DNA of 64,000 bases from Ooceraea biroi. Lineage: Eukaryota > Arthropoda > Insecta > Hymenoptera > Formicidae. A program made the translations under genes and the position numbers. A model generated the notes under the pieces. It did not search any database. It saw nothing but the letters and a program-made list of their open reading frames with translations, and was not told where the DNA came from. How positions within the stretch are numbered: position 1 is the first letter of the stretch; every line of letters begins with the position of its first letter. The DNA is taken from positions 10,998,601-11,062,600 of the forward strand of contig NC_039517.1 of NCBI RefSeq assembly GCF_003672135.1. Direction: 5' to 3'. Shown here in pieces: positions 10,105 to 21,762 of the stretch.

Positions 10105-11107
10105 TATTATTCAATATACGCGCGCGCACGTGTGCGTGTGCAATCTTTGCGTTTTCTTTGCGCTATTATTTAACGTTTCTGACTCAAAGCACGATTTAAA
10201 TCGTTTAATCCACACCTATACCGATACTTTTACATACACATGCGCGCGTGCACACACAGAAGTGAAAATCGACCGTACAACCTAAATGCGGTGTACTATG
10301 TATAATGCTGATGCCGGCGATACCGTAACTTTCAAGCTCCATAACTCGAAAAGTACTTCATGAAAAAGGCTATATTATAGTGTTTTGGAAAGCTCTCGAG
10401 ATAAGAATATGCAATAAAAAAAATGTGGATTTCCATTGAAGAAATTGAAGATGACCTTCATGTGACCTTGACAACACTCTTCAAGGTGTTACATCCAGGA
10501 GACTCCACGGTTCCTTGCTCTCAAAGAAAATAGTACATAGATCTAGAGGGAAAAATTTATAATTCAATGAACCATTTCCCACGCTGCGATAAGTGCAACC
10601 GCGCGGGTGCAGGGGCCATGTGGTCTCAGTAAAAGATGTCCCAAGGTGATGAGGCGAAAACTCTTTCACAAAAAAAATAAGAGTCTTAGCGCCTGTGCTC
10701 AGCCGAAGCACTCAATAGACAAAACATATCTGGGGTATGCATATAAAATCAACTAACGGAGATCGCTCCAGATCTGGAAAAATGGGGGCGGCGCTTGAAA
10801 GATGTCACCCGTTGACGACAATAAAATAACTCACCGATCTTTAATACCAAGAAATTCGGGTACACATGGCCATCCGCAAACCAGATACTCAATATAAATA
10901 AATCCAGACTAATGAAACGAACGCCTGGATTGTCATATTTAGGGGTCAAAGGGTGGTTCATTATAGGTGCCGCACATCAATTCCCGAAAACAATTATCAT
11001 AAAGATGTCCGCTGATACTGTGATAATTACTAAAGCGACAATGACTCTGGTTCATGAAAAAACAATTCCCAGAATCGAAATAACCCCTCCCTAAGCCTTT
11101 TTAGCCC
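10105..11107. other. Non-coding stretch
   Basis: Contains alternating purine-pyrimidine tracts (about 10117-10141 and 10240-10258) and a low-copy segment at 10320-10500 whose wording (ATAACTCGAAAAGTACTTCA) resembles interiors of mariner MITEs. No supported gene. Confidence 0.4.
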
Positions 11108-11116
11108 TATATAAAG
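11108..11116 (+). promoter_or_regulatory. TATA box (TATATAAAG)
   Basis: A perfect TATA-type element 159 bp upstream of the ATG at 11275, in a locally GC-richer setting and followed at a typical distance by a pyrimidine-rich possible start region (CTCTCTCTTCTGG). It fits a polymerase II promoter for the two-exon unit. Confidence 0.45.
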
Positions 11117-11274
11117 GGAACGATCCGCCCCAGAGCTCTCTCTTCTGGATCCAGCAATCATCATATTACGTACGAAAGTTTCGCTTCCGTCCTCGGAACG
11201 CCGCGGTAGATAGAGACAGTGCTAGACACCGATCCGAAGAACCTCCGGACGGGTTGGCTCCCTGAACAGAGGCA

Positions 11275-12183
11275 ATGACTCCAAGACCAACATCTGAAGA
11301 TTCCTCAGCCTCGAAGAAAGTAAGCGAAACCTGCACACTGCTTTTACTTCTCTCTCTCTCTCTCTCTCTTTTCCCTTTTTTGCATCTTCACCGACTCATT
11401 CCTTATCCCTCCTTTACCCGCTGGATTGTTATCCCTCAATTACTTTTAATTTACTCCGCTTGTCCCCTTTTTAAAGTGGCTCCCACCAAAAGGTCACACG
11501 GATCCAGAAGCCCAAATTCTCCGTCAGAAAAGAAATCATATAGTCGAGGGGGTTCCGCGGTCCCCCTGTAACGATTCCTCTTTGAAACCACCAATCTTAT
11601 CATCTGATTCACCTTCCTCTTCTTCCATCCGAGGTATCCCAGCTTCTTCTCCTAGAGACTCCCTTTCCTCGTTCCCAGAACTATCCCCTCGTTGGTACTC
11701 CCTCATCCCCTCCCCGGAGCTCGAACAGTACCTTGATTCATCCTCATCCGAACAGAATCTGGATTTATCCTTACTTGAACAATACCTGGATCCATTCTTA
11801 TTTTCACAGCATTCCGAAGAGCGTTCGGACGAATCTATCCCTCCCCCTGTATCTCCCATCTAGCTACCCACAGTGATCCACAATCTATCCTTTCCCTCCC
11901 TTGCTGAGCTAAGAGAATTCTATGAGGTTGGCCTCGAACTCTTACGCGAACATATCTTTGATTTCTTCCCCTCGTTCACCTTCCCTCTTCCACCTTTCGC
12001 CTTCGTCCTCGGACCCGATCCTATTAATATAACTACATTGAGGGACGCACTAAGGGATGCGGTTCCTAATTACACGGAATCAACAACATCCTGTCCTGAT
12101 CCTTGTCTCCTATATCCAACCACTTTTGTTAGACAATTCATCACAGGCATCCCACAACGAATAGAATCTTATTCTTATGTTAA

Positions 12184-12237
<54 letters not shown>

Positions 12238-12304
12238 CCTTGGCCATAAGTATGAAGCACTCTTATTTTATTATATTTATTTAAAAATCCTTACAGATAA
12301 CTAA
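11275..12304 (+). CDS. Unrecognised two-exon gene-like unit, one in-frame TAG
   Basis: Exon 1 (11275-11319) encodes MTPRPTSEDSSASKK and ends at a GTAAGC donor. The intron is 157 bp with a long CT tract and an AAAG acceptor. Exon 2 from 11477 continues in the same phase: a Ser/Pro-rich acidic region with two copies of an LEQYLD motif, then a TAG at 11861-11863, then in the same frame a folded-looking region (LAELREFYEVGLELLREHIF and ITTLRDALRDAV). The frame ends in the (TA)n microsatellite. Either a readthrough/nonsense copy or two cistrons. The family is not recognised; a retroelement gag-like protein is possible. The promoter-like TATA box upstream supports real transcription. Confidence 0.4.
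12197..12234. repeat. (TA)n microsatellite
   Basis: About 19 TA units. The adjacent Tc1 element inserted into its end. Confidence 0.9.
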
Positions 12305-12515
12305 CTATTCTTTTTAATGGAAGTGTTCCGAAGTAATTGCGTCTCGTTAAGTAGAAAAATTCAGTATTTTTACTTTCAGATACTAGTTGGTAGTCTTGCT
12401 TAACAAAATTCATGTTATTTCCAAAACAGTATTACCATCGAAGATTTTCAGTTTTGAAATATTTTATCAACTTTTTTATGAAAGTGTGATATAGAAACAG
12501 TGCCAAAGAGACAAT

Positions 12516-13667
12516 ATGCCAAAAATTCGGGAACTTAGTGAAGGTGAAAGGGCACAAATCGTCCTTTTACACTCTCTAAACATGAGCCAAGTGAAAATTA
12601 CAAAACAAATGAAATGTTCTCGTTATGCAGTGCAATTAACCTTAAAACGATTTAAGGAGACTGGGACATATGCAAATAAACCACGTTCAGGCAGAAATCG
12701 TGTAACTTTGGAACGAGAGGATCGTTTACTTATTCGTGATTCGTTAAGAAATCGCCGCAAAACATCTGTTAAGTTAGCCTCTGATTTCAATGAGTAAAGA
12801 GATTCATCAATTTCTGCACGAACTGTCAGAAGAAGACTTCAAGAAGCTGGCCTGAAAGGTTGCATAGCCAGAAAAAAACCATGGCTGTCTGAGCGTAACA
12901 AAAAGAGGCGCTTAGAATGGGCCCGAGAACATAAAGATTGGAAGGAAGAAGATTGGGCCAAAATTGTTTGGTCAGATGAATCTAATTATGAGGTTAGTTC
13001 CATTATATTGTCCTTTAAAAAATAACAGGTAATAAAAATTAAAATAATATATCAGTTAAGAAAAAAATAAGGGTGAAAATTATGACGTTTTTAACGTTAT
13101 TTCTTATAGATTTTTGGAACTCCTGGTGCAATCTTCGTTCGAAGAAGAATTGGGGAAGCGTTTCATTCTGATTGTGTGTTGCCTACCGTCAAACATGGCG
13201 GAGGACATATCATGATTTGGGGTTGTATGGCAGCAGAAGGCATCGGAGAAATGTTTGTGTGCGAAGGAAGAATGAATAGCGACAGGTATATTTCGGTTCT
13301 AGAAGCCACACTGAATAGTTCCTACAACAAAATATTCGGGAACAGAGATCATTCTTCGCTAATATTCCAAGAAGATAATGCTCCATGTCATACATCTCGA
13401 ACAACGAGGGATTGGTTCTTAAAAAACAACATCCGAGTTTTGAACTGGCCTGCCCAGTCCCCTGACCTCAATCCCATTGAGCACCTGTGGTCAATATTAA
13501 AGAGAAAGGTCAGAAAGCATAATGTGTCATCTAAAGAAGATTTAAAACTCGCTTTACGACAAGAATGGGAGAATATTACTTCTGCTGAATGTAGGAGATT
13601 AGTATATAGTATGCCAAAAAGAGTTTCAGCAGTAATAAAAGCTAAAGGAGGACCTATAAAATATTAA
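12516..13667 (+). pseudogene. Tc1 transposase with intron and one nonsense codon
   Basis: Exon 1 (12516-12992) gives the N-terminal HTH regions (MPKIRELSEGERAQIVLLHS, then KPRSGRNR) and runs to the first catalytic Asp in VWSDESNYE. A TAA at 12795-12797 interrupts it, with clear homology on both sides in the same frame. A 117-bp gap (12993-13109) has a GTTAGT donor and a TTTCTTATAG acceptor; exon 2 (13110-13667) resumes exactly in phase at IFGTPGAIFVRRR. The remaining catalytic residues are FQEDNAPCH and NPIEHLW, with 34 residues between Asp and Glu: DD34E. Length after splicing is about 344 residues, normal for Tc1. Confidence 0.85.
12993..13109 (+). other. Probable spliceosomal intron within Tc1 transposase
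   Basis: GT...AG ends, 117 bp, AT-rich with several stops; removing it joins two conserved transposase segments in frame (NYE / IFG). Confidence 0.75.
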
Positions 13668-13884
13668 AATGTTAATAAAAATAAATATCATTCTTCAATA
13701 AAACAATTCTTTATTTTATCATTTCGTTAATTGGAAAGTTTATGCAAATTTTTAATGGTGCTTCATACTTATGGCCAAGACTGTATATAATTTTTTCGAC
13801 CCCCTCCTAGTAGCAATATAACTCTTAATTTAGTATAAAGAACTCCAAATTTCCTGTGCTCTTTCGTATCATCAACAAAATTTT

Positions 13885-14066
13885 AAAGATATTTGTAATG
13901 ATATTCGCATAATTCAAAAAATTGATTGTTGATTACACAATAAATATTCATTTATAAATATAATGTGGCAATTTGTAAAGATATTTGTAATTATCCAAAT
14001 TCGCGTAATCCAAAAAATTGACTGTTGATTACACAATTATTATTATTTCATAAATATAATGTGATA
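13885..14066. repeat. Two-copy tandem duplication, ~91 bp
   Basis: Bases 13889-13972 and 13980-14066 share GATATTTGTAAT, AAAAAATTGA and TTGATTACACAAT blocks in the same order. Non-coding. Confidence 0.6.
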
Positions 14067-14099
14067 AATTAAAAGAAAAAAAAACGAGTAATTTTCATT

Positions 14100-15345
14100 G
14101 TGATTGACCTCTGTCCATCTCTCCCTTTCGCAACGAGTCGTACGGGTCCTATCCCTGGTAAAAGGGATTCAATTCCCTTACCTAAAAGGGACCGACGAGC
14201 GGACCGTTTCGACTGTTCGGGTAAAATCGACTTCAAGTCGTTGACCCTAAAACAGCGGAGCTTATTGGTCAGCTCGACTCGAGTTTCTGCGGCTGAGTGC
14301 CTACGAAGCTCGAGAGGCGTCTGGTTGCGCCCTTCCTCGAGCTCACGGAGTTCTGGACGTAACAAAGGTCATATTGATTGTAGCGGCATGGCGCCTACAG
14401 ATAGGCAGCCAGCCACCACACACGAGCTAAGGAGACAAACAGCCCCGAGGAGAGGAAAACAACTAGAGCAAACTCTGATAGGGGGAGATTCGGGAACAAC
14501 ATCTCCCGCAAGTAATAAACACCCCCGCGGAGAATAAAAGGGCCCGAAATGATAGAGATCATCAGCATTCTGGTGATAGCTTCCAGCCAAGGAAGAGCCT
14601 CAACCAGAGAAATAGAGCGAAGAAGCCATGGAATGAGCACGCACATGGCCTCAACGGCCAGGTCGGAGAAGCGACCAGAGGAGAACTTAAGAAGGCAGAC
14701 GCGTAACCGCCGACGGCAGCCGGCAGTGAGCCCGCAAGCCCGGACGCCTCTCCAGCGTCAGAGAGCGCTCTTCCTGCCTTGACGGTACAACCACAGCGGA
14801 CCTACCTGCAACTCCGGGATTGGAGACTGATTCCGCTAGAGCTCCCGCCCCCGCGGAGGACGCGACCTTCCAGGCAGACCTTAACACCGTGGGACGTGCG
14901 TGTGCGGAGAAACACGAGTCCTAGCTGTCGGTCCTGGGCACCGGCGCCTCTTTCCCCGTTGCCACCGTCACCGGCACGGGAGACCGCCCAGCAAGCCCGG
15001 GCGAGACAAGCGGGAGCAGGGCACCCAGACTCGCGGCTGGAGCTGCGATAGTGAGGAGGAACCCGATACACCACCGATTCCGGATCGCTGGGGGCCAATC
15101 CTAGTCACGCTCACGGCTCCCCACATCAGTTATCGCGAGCGGCGGATACCGTAGAAGCGGTTCCCGCGACGCGCCGAAAGGCGCCACAAAACCTTGCACA
15201 GCAAGCGCGAAAGCGAGCGCATAGAACGCCTTAGCGCGAAACGCAAGCGTTCCACAACTGTATATATTATAACAATACTTGACGAAGCACCTGAATAAAT
15301 CTTAGTTATAGCAGATACCGTCTCTCTGTTCTTTCGCGCCGATCA
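14100..15345 (+). other. GC-rich retroelement-like segment
   Basis: A stretch clearly richer in G+C than its surroundings, with several overlapping open frames (14100-14537, 14549-14782, 14779-15051) containing Arg/Ser/Pro-rich translations but no recognisable domain. A polyadenylation signal (AATAAA at about 15293) and a T-rich region follow. This composition suits the 3' part of an LTR retrotransposon or a gag remnant. I cannot identify an open reading frame with confidence. Confidence 0.3.
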
Positions 15346-15483
15346 CCACAAAGAAACCCACACTGATATTGCTGTGTAATGCGCTATTTGAAACCATACA
15401 ACTTTTGTCTGAAGCAATTTTCTCTAAAATGCATAGTCTTCGTAAAATTTAGGAGTTTCCATACTTTTGCCGGATCCTGTATA

Positions 15484-15962
15484 AAGGGTGCTTCACATAA
15501 GGGTAAAAATCTTTCGCCCACAGGCAGATCTCGTCAAATTGAATTAAAAAGTCCTATATCATTTTGTAATTAACTACGTAAAATTTTGAAATATTAAAAA
15601 AAAATTAGCAAATCAGTACGCGCGATGAGGTGAGACGAATCTTATAGGAGTTATAGGCGCGACGTTTAGACGCATTGCTAGGAACGCGTAGCACAAGACG
15701 CTCACGACGGTCTTGATAGGTAATAAGGCAGAGTCTGATTGCGAATGGAACAGTATGTTTACAGCGTAGAGAGGATGTTTTGACATTGCACGTCAAAAGC
15801 CGTGCCTATAAGACTCGTCTCATCTCATTGCGCATACTGATTTGCTAATCTTCTTTTATTAATATCTCAAAATTTATGTGTTAATTGCAAAATATAGGAC
15901 TTTTTAATTCAATTTGATCTACCTGTGGGCGAAAGGATTTTACTCTTATGTGAAACACCCTG
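15484..15962. mobile_element. mariner-type MITE with ~95-bp TIRs
   Basis: Right end reads, inverted, CAGGGTGTTTCACATAAGAG and the left end AAAGGGTGCTTCACATAAGG; the match continues through TTTCGCCCACAGGNAGATC and AATTGAATTAAAAAGTCCTA. Interior GC-richer, non-coding. Confidence 0.85.
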
Positions 15963-15973
15963 ATACATATATG

Positions 15974-16140
15974 CAGGGTGTCCTATCTTAACTTTCGAGT
16001 CAATATATCTCGATATCACGAAGTTTTAGAAAAACATGTTTCATACAAAAGTTTTGTGACTTTGAGGGGGACATAAGATGGTGTCATTAGTTTGATCTTG
16101 GATAGTCGTTTGAAGGTCACCTCTAATTTTTTAAATTAAA
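15974..16140 (+). repeat. Single terminus of another CAGGGTG-type element
   Basis: Begins CAGGGTGTCCTATCTTAACT 12 bp after the previous MITE. Related in inverted form to about 26200-26325 (ACAAAAGTTTTNTGNCTTNG in both). No partner end seen nearby, so a solo or truncated copy. Confidence 0.5.
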
Positions 16141-16424
16141 ATCCCAATTTTTTATTGCATATTCTTATAGCTCGGGGATGTGTATTACTATTTGAATGAT
16201 GCAATAAGATTATAACGCAATAAGGTATATAATACAAAAATAATAATAATTTTTTGGTTAATACAAGCACAAACATCAATCAAATGTATAATATAAATCT
16301 GCGCATATTTGGATTTAAAAATTTTTTGGGTAAATATTAAGAAGAACTTATATCTCGCACAGTATAAGAAAAAACAGTAGGTACATTCACCCGAAAAGTT
16401 GATCTCACTAAAAAAACCTTATTA

Positions 16425-16960
16425 AGGTAAAAAAATACGTCAAGTTCATAAACAATCTTAACTTGTACACAACAAAAAAACTAACTATGAAATCAATAGT
16501 TAACCAGCCAACTAGCCAAGTATTTAGAAGTAATTCAGTTTGAGAATTTGTAATTTGAAATAGTATTTGGACACTTGGCGTGCCCGGATCATATTAGACA
16601 TGTATTCTTGTAAATTTGTACTGTCTTCATGATTTTCAATAAATCTTTTTATTTGGAAATATTAAAACAAACACGTTTACACGTCCTTTACAGACTAGAA
16701 AAGTGATTGAATATCTCTTTTCATTGCTTAGTTGATACAAATAATTTCCACGTAAAGTACAGATTAAAGGTAGGGTAGTATGTTTTAATGTGACCGGGGC
16801 CCACCAAATGTCCAAATACTATTTCACATTACAAATCCTCAAACTGAATTGCTTCTAAGTACTTGGCTAGTTAACTATGGATTTCATCATATTTAGTTTT
16901 GCTTTTTTATGTACTTGGCGTATTTTTTTACCTTTGTAAGGTTTTTTTAGAGGGACTTAT
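16425..16960. repeat. Foldback element, type D/V termini
   Basis: Left and right arms of about 150 bp are inverted copies (around 16425-16580 against 16785-16955). The inner end of the left arm carries ACTTGGCGTGCCCGG at 16573-16587. The right terminus carries ACTTGGCG (16913-16920) and hairpin ACCTTTGTAAGGT (16930-16942). Between the arms is a unique ~210-bp core. Confidence 0.75.
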
Positions 16961-17018
16961 ATGTATTAAAATATTTAGTTGTATAAAAATATAATAGATG
17001 TAATAAATAGAATAAATG

Positions 17019-18266
17019 TAATAGATTTTTTGGTTTGCATAAATACTCATTTCTATAATTGGCAAAATTTGTTGATATCACTAGTTTTATAGAGGTCATC
17101 TTTGAACGCGTTCTTCGGGCGCGTATGCTTGACGCTTTTTTGTACCTTTTTTTAAAAAGGTAATTTTGTTGTGATTTCACACATTTTGTAGTGTCTTTGT
17201 AGGCGCACAGCGACCTGTCTTTGTGGGCGCACAGCGACCCGTCTTTGTGGGCGCACAGCTACTCGACTGTAGCAGTGTGGCTAGACGTGTGTGCGTGCGT
17301 GTGGGCGCGCGCGCGCGTGTGTGTCTCAAAATCGTCATATTTCGAATTTTTCATAACTTTATAAACATTTCTTTGATTTTAATCAACTCTTAACTACTGT
17401 GCCATATAAAATGTATTAAGAGATGATTAAAATTAAAGAAATAGTTAAAAAGTTATGCAAAATTCGAAATGCGACGATATTGATCGATACTGCATTTAGC
17501 ATTATCGACTCTACATTTACGTGTCATTTCGAGCCATCTAGCGTCGAAATTAGCGAACTTCATATTTTTTCATTCGTCTCTCCGCGAGCCCTTCTTGCCT
17601 TTACTTGACAGGCAAGGAGAAAACGGAGAATCTTAATCGTAAAATCGTGACATTTCGAACTTTGCATCGCAATATCTCCGCTCGTAGGACACGTAGGAGA
17701 AAAATAAAAACACTTTTCTTATGCAATTCGAACCCAAGCTATCCATTGAGCCTACTTAGAAGTTGATCGGATCAGCCGTTATTGAGATCTAATAATCGAA
17801 GGCTCTCTCGAAATGTCGTCTCGCGTAAAGAAGCACTCTGCTTCTCGCGCTGTGCGTATACTTGGCGCGAGACACTACCGTGTCTCTTGATTTATTTACT
17901 AAACGAAATAAAAAACGACGGGGGAAAACTCTTTTTTCTTGCATATATTGACTTCTGTGCATAAATATACTTAATATAATTTTATATTTTATAAACATGT
18001 AAGTTAATATTTTTAAAAACCTTGACTGACAGGACTATGGCTTTCATCTCCTCATATATTATATTATAAAAAATAATAACATACTTCACACTACAAAATG
18101 TGTGAAATCACAACAAAATTACCTTTTTAAAAAAAGGTACAAAAAAACGCCAAGTATACGCGCCTGAAGTTCTTTCAAAAAAGGACTCTACAAAACTAAT
18201 GATATGAACAAATTGCGCCAACTACAATGGGTATTTATGCAAACCAGAAAATCTATTACTTTATTA
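17019..18266. repeat. Foldback element with type C termini, filled core
   Basis: Arms 17019-17197 and 18085-18266 are inverted copies. Each holds a hairpin (ACCTTTTTTTAAAAAGGT at 17144-17161; its partner at 18121-18138) next to the GCGCCAAGTA-type box (intact at 18148-18155, degenerate at 17125-17135). The core carries GC-rich short repeats (17195-17260), a (CG/TG)n tract near 17300 and the family F element. Confidence 0.7.
17640..17890 (+). repeat. Repeat family F copy with type B hairpin
   Basis: Closely matches 47130-47382 over about 250 bp (TTTGCATCGC, ATATCTCCGCTCGTAGG, GCCTACTTAGAAGTTGATCG). Ends with ACTTGGCG at 17860-17867 followed by hairpin GAGACACTACCGTGTCTC at 17869-17886 and TTGAT. 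Confidence 0.8.
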
Positions 18267-18535
18267 TTACTCTTTGGCCGATATTCATTGTTGATTCTGA
18301 TTTAAGACCATCTTAAGTACAATCATAAGATATTTGAAACCAATCACACAGTCGTATTAGCATTTTAAGACATTACTTCAGATCGTCTGGAAATAAGAAC
18401 AGACTATGAATACTAGCCTTTGATATTAAAAAATAAAGGACATAATAATATTAAGCAGATAGTTTTATACGAATAAATATTTTAATACATAGAAATATAT
18501 TTATTAATACAAATAAGTGTTTTTTTCAAAATACT
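18267..18535 (-). repeat. Type C repeat body
   Basis: Matches 54331-54605 nearly base for base (TTACTCTTTGGCCGATATT; AAGTGTTTTTTTCAAAATAC). In the 54-kb copy the segment ends at TACTTGGCGC; here that box reads TACTTGTCAT, a decayed version. Confidence 0.7.
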
Positions 18536-18718
18536 TGTCATGAGTGTTGTCAGTGGACGTAAGCTCCTAAATAATAAAGTATGGTACTGATCAACAATGA
18601 AAAAGATTCTCGTAATCAATTGATCCCCAAGCAGTAACAAATAAATTTCCTTGTGAATTTCGATAAAGGGTATTATTTCAAGGATAGACGATCGACTCGA
18701 GATGAGTTGGTATCGAAA

Positions 18719-18847
18719 TGTACTCGGAGTATCCTGTACTCGGGTATTATTTCTCACATGAGTAAATCGAAGTATCGAAAAATACAAAATTTCAAAGTAC
18801 ATGTATTCCGAGTACCTGTACTTTGAATACGGGATACTCCGAGTACG
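18719..18847. repeat. Short inverted repeat
   Basis: TGTACTCGGAGTATCCTGTA near 18719 pairs with CGGGATACTCCGAGTAC near 18831. The minus-strand ORF across it is not a gene. Confidence 0.55.
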
Positions 18848-18899
18848 CACATAAAGAGGTGGAGGGCGGTTTGGAGTCAGAAAATACGCACACTGTATT

Positions 18900-20200
18900 T
18901 ATGGGCGTGAAAGCTTTTTACTTAAATTATAAACTTTAAAACACTGTAACTCAATGAAAAGTTATCCAATTTCAAAAAACAAAAACCTGTTGTATTCATC
19001 TTGTTGTCAGCTACAATTTTTATTTAGTGAAAAAATTCGACTTTCATTTTTTAAAAATGGCCGCCATGATAAAATCTCTAAAGTGATCCCAATTACCAAA
19101 AACGTGGCCAAAACCCCCTAAATCGAAGTTTCAATTTGGGGACTTTTAAGGCCCTAAATAGTTAGGTTGGTATCTTTACCGTTAGAAACGACCGTTTTTG
19201 AGGGTCATATGCACATACCTGGCTCTCGAAATCTATTTTAATCTGTAAGACGTGAGTCTATTCGACACGAGAATTATTTGTATAACGCGCGCCAGTATGG
19301 CCTATGACAGCACGGTCTAATCGATTTAAGGCGCATGCGAGACGAATAGTCCTATCTGCGCATGTATATCGATCGTCGATCGATAGTAATAAAAGGAGCG
19401 TAATCGCCTGCCACGTCCTCTTTCGTTTCGGGGTCCTGAGACGACAACATCATTCTCAGCAATTCTACATCGACGAAATATCAGCCATTTTCGGACAGCC
19501 ATTTGGACTCTATTCCATCGGAATATCGGGATTGTGACGAGACTCGCAACGAGTATCATAAATGACGCCGTATCCTGGACAGGAGTGGATTTGGTTGATC
19601 ACCGATTGAACAGCACGCTCTCAGCAAACACGAAAGATCAATTTCCGAGTCAAAGGACCCTGAAGCAGGTGAAAGAGCCAACGAGGGATCAAGCGCTCCG
19701 TTCTATTCGATAACTCAGATGAGTATTTCTATGAATTGAAACATAATTTCCGCGCGTTTATGTATTGAACAATGACTCGATTTATAATATGATTTCCGCA
19801 CTTTTATTTTGAATAATAATACGACTTGTTCGATGATTTCCTCGATTACCTGTATTATATAACCGAAATATCATTATTCTCATCTGCTCATGGAATTTGA
19901 ATATGTTTATTTGAAACGGATAATCGTTCGTCACCATCCTCTTGTTCGTATCTCGAGCCCCGAACTTTATAGTTAAAGTAACGAAAGGAATATATAGTTA
20001 CAAATCTAAGCGTCGAGCGCGTCACATCGGGAGCTCGCTCCGAACGCAAGTAAACGTAATTTTCAATCGCGCTCCATTCCCTTGTGTTTTTAGTTATTTT
20101 AATTTCGTCAAATGGAGTCAACGACTGAAAGGAAGTAAATTTCAACTATGTAAATAAAATGCAATAAAATGTGATTGTTATTAAATTATAGGAGCATTTA
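18900..20200. other. Unassigned stretch, possibly an LTR remnant
   Basis: 19300-20160 is GC-richer than its surroundings with no believable ORF; it has a TAATAAAAGGAGCG promoter-like word near 19388 and a CAATAAAATG polyadenylation-like word near 20162. This suits a retroelement end, but no terminal dinucleotides or duplicate could be confirmed. Confidence 0.25.
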
Positions 20201-20559
20201 AAATATCGTTTTATTATCGTTTCCAGTTTAAATCGCAAAAATTAAAATATACAGAAGTCAAAAGTCCCACGAGATCCCACTCTCAAACAAATTTTCCCGT
20301 CTTTTTTAATCGTTCTTCATTAATAATTTAAAAAATATAGCTGCCCCCACTTGCCCCATTTTGTTTTATCTAACTTTTTCTGCGGCGATGCATAAATTCG
20401 CTTTCAGGCGCGCATTGCACGCTTGCTTTTTGGTTGATTCAAAATGAATAAAATCATTAAATTGTTTACCGCGGGTTCATAAGTATGTTTCAATAATGTA
20501 ATAACAATCAATATATGTATTACCTATTGTTCAAACATTTTTTAATTTCTGTTATTTCG

Positions 20560-20739
20560 ACACATAGATTAAATTTGAGGCATGATTTTAATTGGAACGA
20601 TGATCAGATTTTGGATGAAGAGGGATTATTTAAAAGAAGATTAATGTCAGAAATGTTTAATATAAAAAGACAATTGAAACCGTTAAATTTACAAAGCGAT
20701 ACAGAGTTCCTTTCGGATGATTATCTTCCGATTTTTAAC
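20560..20739 (+). pseudogene. Penelope-like element, C-terminal fragment
   Basis: About 60 codons matching the C-terminal tail of Penelope-like proteins after the GIY-YIG domain: HRLNLRHDFNW, ILDEE, KRRLMSEMFNIKRQ, LNLQSDTEFL. The same tail occurs in the 55-kb element (HEFDWDNKNIL, ITEMFFIKR, INLKRDTENLL). Everything upstream is missing, as expected for a 5'-truncated retrotransposition product. Confidence 0.75.
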
Positions 20740-21701
20740 AGCCTTCCTTTTTTTTTACTTTATTTGTGTCTTTATTGGGTTTGTTTTTGTGTACGACCAT
20801 TGTCAGCGTTCGACTGTGGTCTGGTTTCTCTAGCCTTGTCATTGTTACCGAGACAGTTTGAGTGCCTAGACGTTTTTGATTGAGTGGCTGTGTTCCTGTT
20901 CATTTTTAAGTTTATAACTTGGTATGTAATTTGCGTGTTTTAATTACTTTTGAACTATTGTAAGTTATTTATTTTGATTTGAAACCTCATTGTGACAGAT
21001 TTGCTTTTCGACGTGTACATCTTCGTGATTTGCGCTTTTGATTGGATAATCCTGGTATGTATGCGACTTTATATTAATTATATATTTCGTTGACCAAAAC
21101 GTTTGTACAAACTAAGGACTTGAGGAATAAACGTTACTGCATTTACATCCAGCACTGCTCACAGCTATTTTATTTGCGTTATTGTCAATCGTTGAGCTTG
21201 TAAAATCATTATTTTTTAATTTGTTAAAACAGATATGTTAATTATGCAGCTGCTAATATTCGTTACTTGTAACCAAAATAGTTAATTAATTTTTTGTTTT
21301 TTTTACAGAATATTCCAGACAAAGGCAATAAATCTCCTTAAAAAGAAAGGAAATTTTTGATATTATCAAGGATAATATTACCGAAGACAATAATATTCTT
21401 CTTCTGACGAAGAATATTAATGTTATTTGTAATCCGTATTTGTACTAATGTTATATGTAAGCCGTATTTACATTAATGTTCATTTATTGTCACTGAAAAA
21501 TATTCAATAACAAATAGTAATGAAATTATTTTGTCATTAATGCATTTAAAATTCGAAATCAGCGACCTCGGAAACCCCTCAATACCAATTTTTATTGAAA
21601 TCGAATTATTGTTTTTAAGTCCGCCATATTGGATCCGCCATTTTGTTTGTTGAAAAAATAATATCAAATTCGAAATCAGCGACCTCAAAAACCCCTATGT
21701 A
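20740..21701. other. Non-coding AT-rich stretch
   Basis: Probable 3' region of the Penelope fragment followed by two direct copies of TCGAAATCAGCGACCTC (21554 and 21670). No gene. Confidence 0.4.
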
Positions 21702-21762
21702 AGGTGCAATGGGGTAAGTGCGTAACCGGGGCAAGTGCATTTACTGGTTATATTTATTATTA

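Larger units (their letters stand above)
12235..13783 (+). mobile_element. Tc1-type element
   Basis: 1549 bp. The two ends match in inverted orientation over about 26 bp with one mismatch; left end starts CAGCCTTGGCCATAAGTATG. TA flanks both ends. Carries one transposase with a single nonsense codon and an intron-like gap. Confidence 0.9.

Noticed and set aside
14100..15154. Several overlapping GC-rich ORFs
   Set aside because: High GC removes stops; no domain or consistent frame found, so reported only as one unassigned segment.
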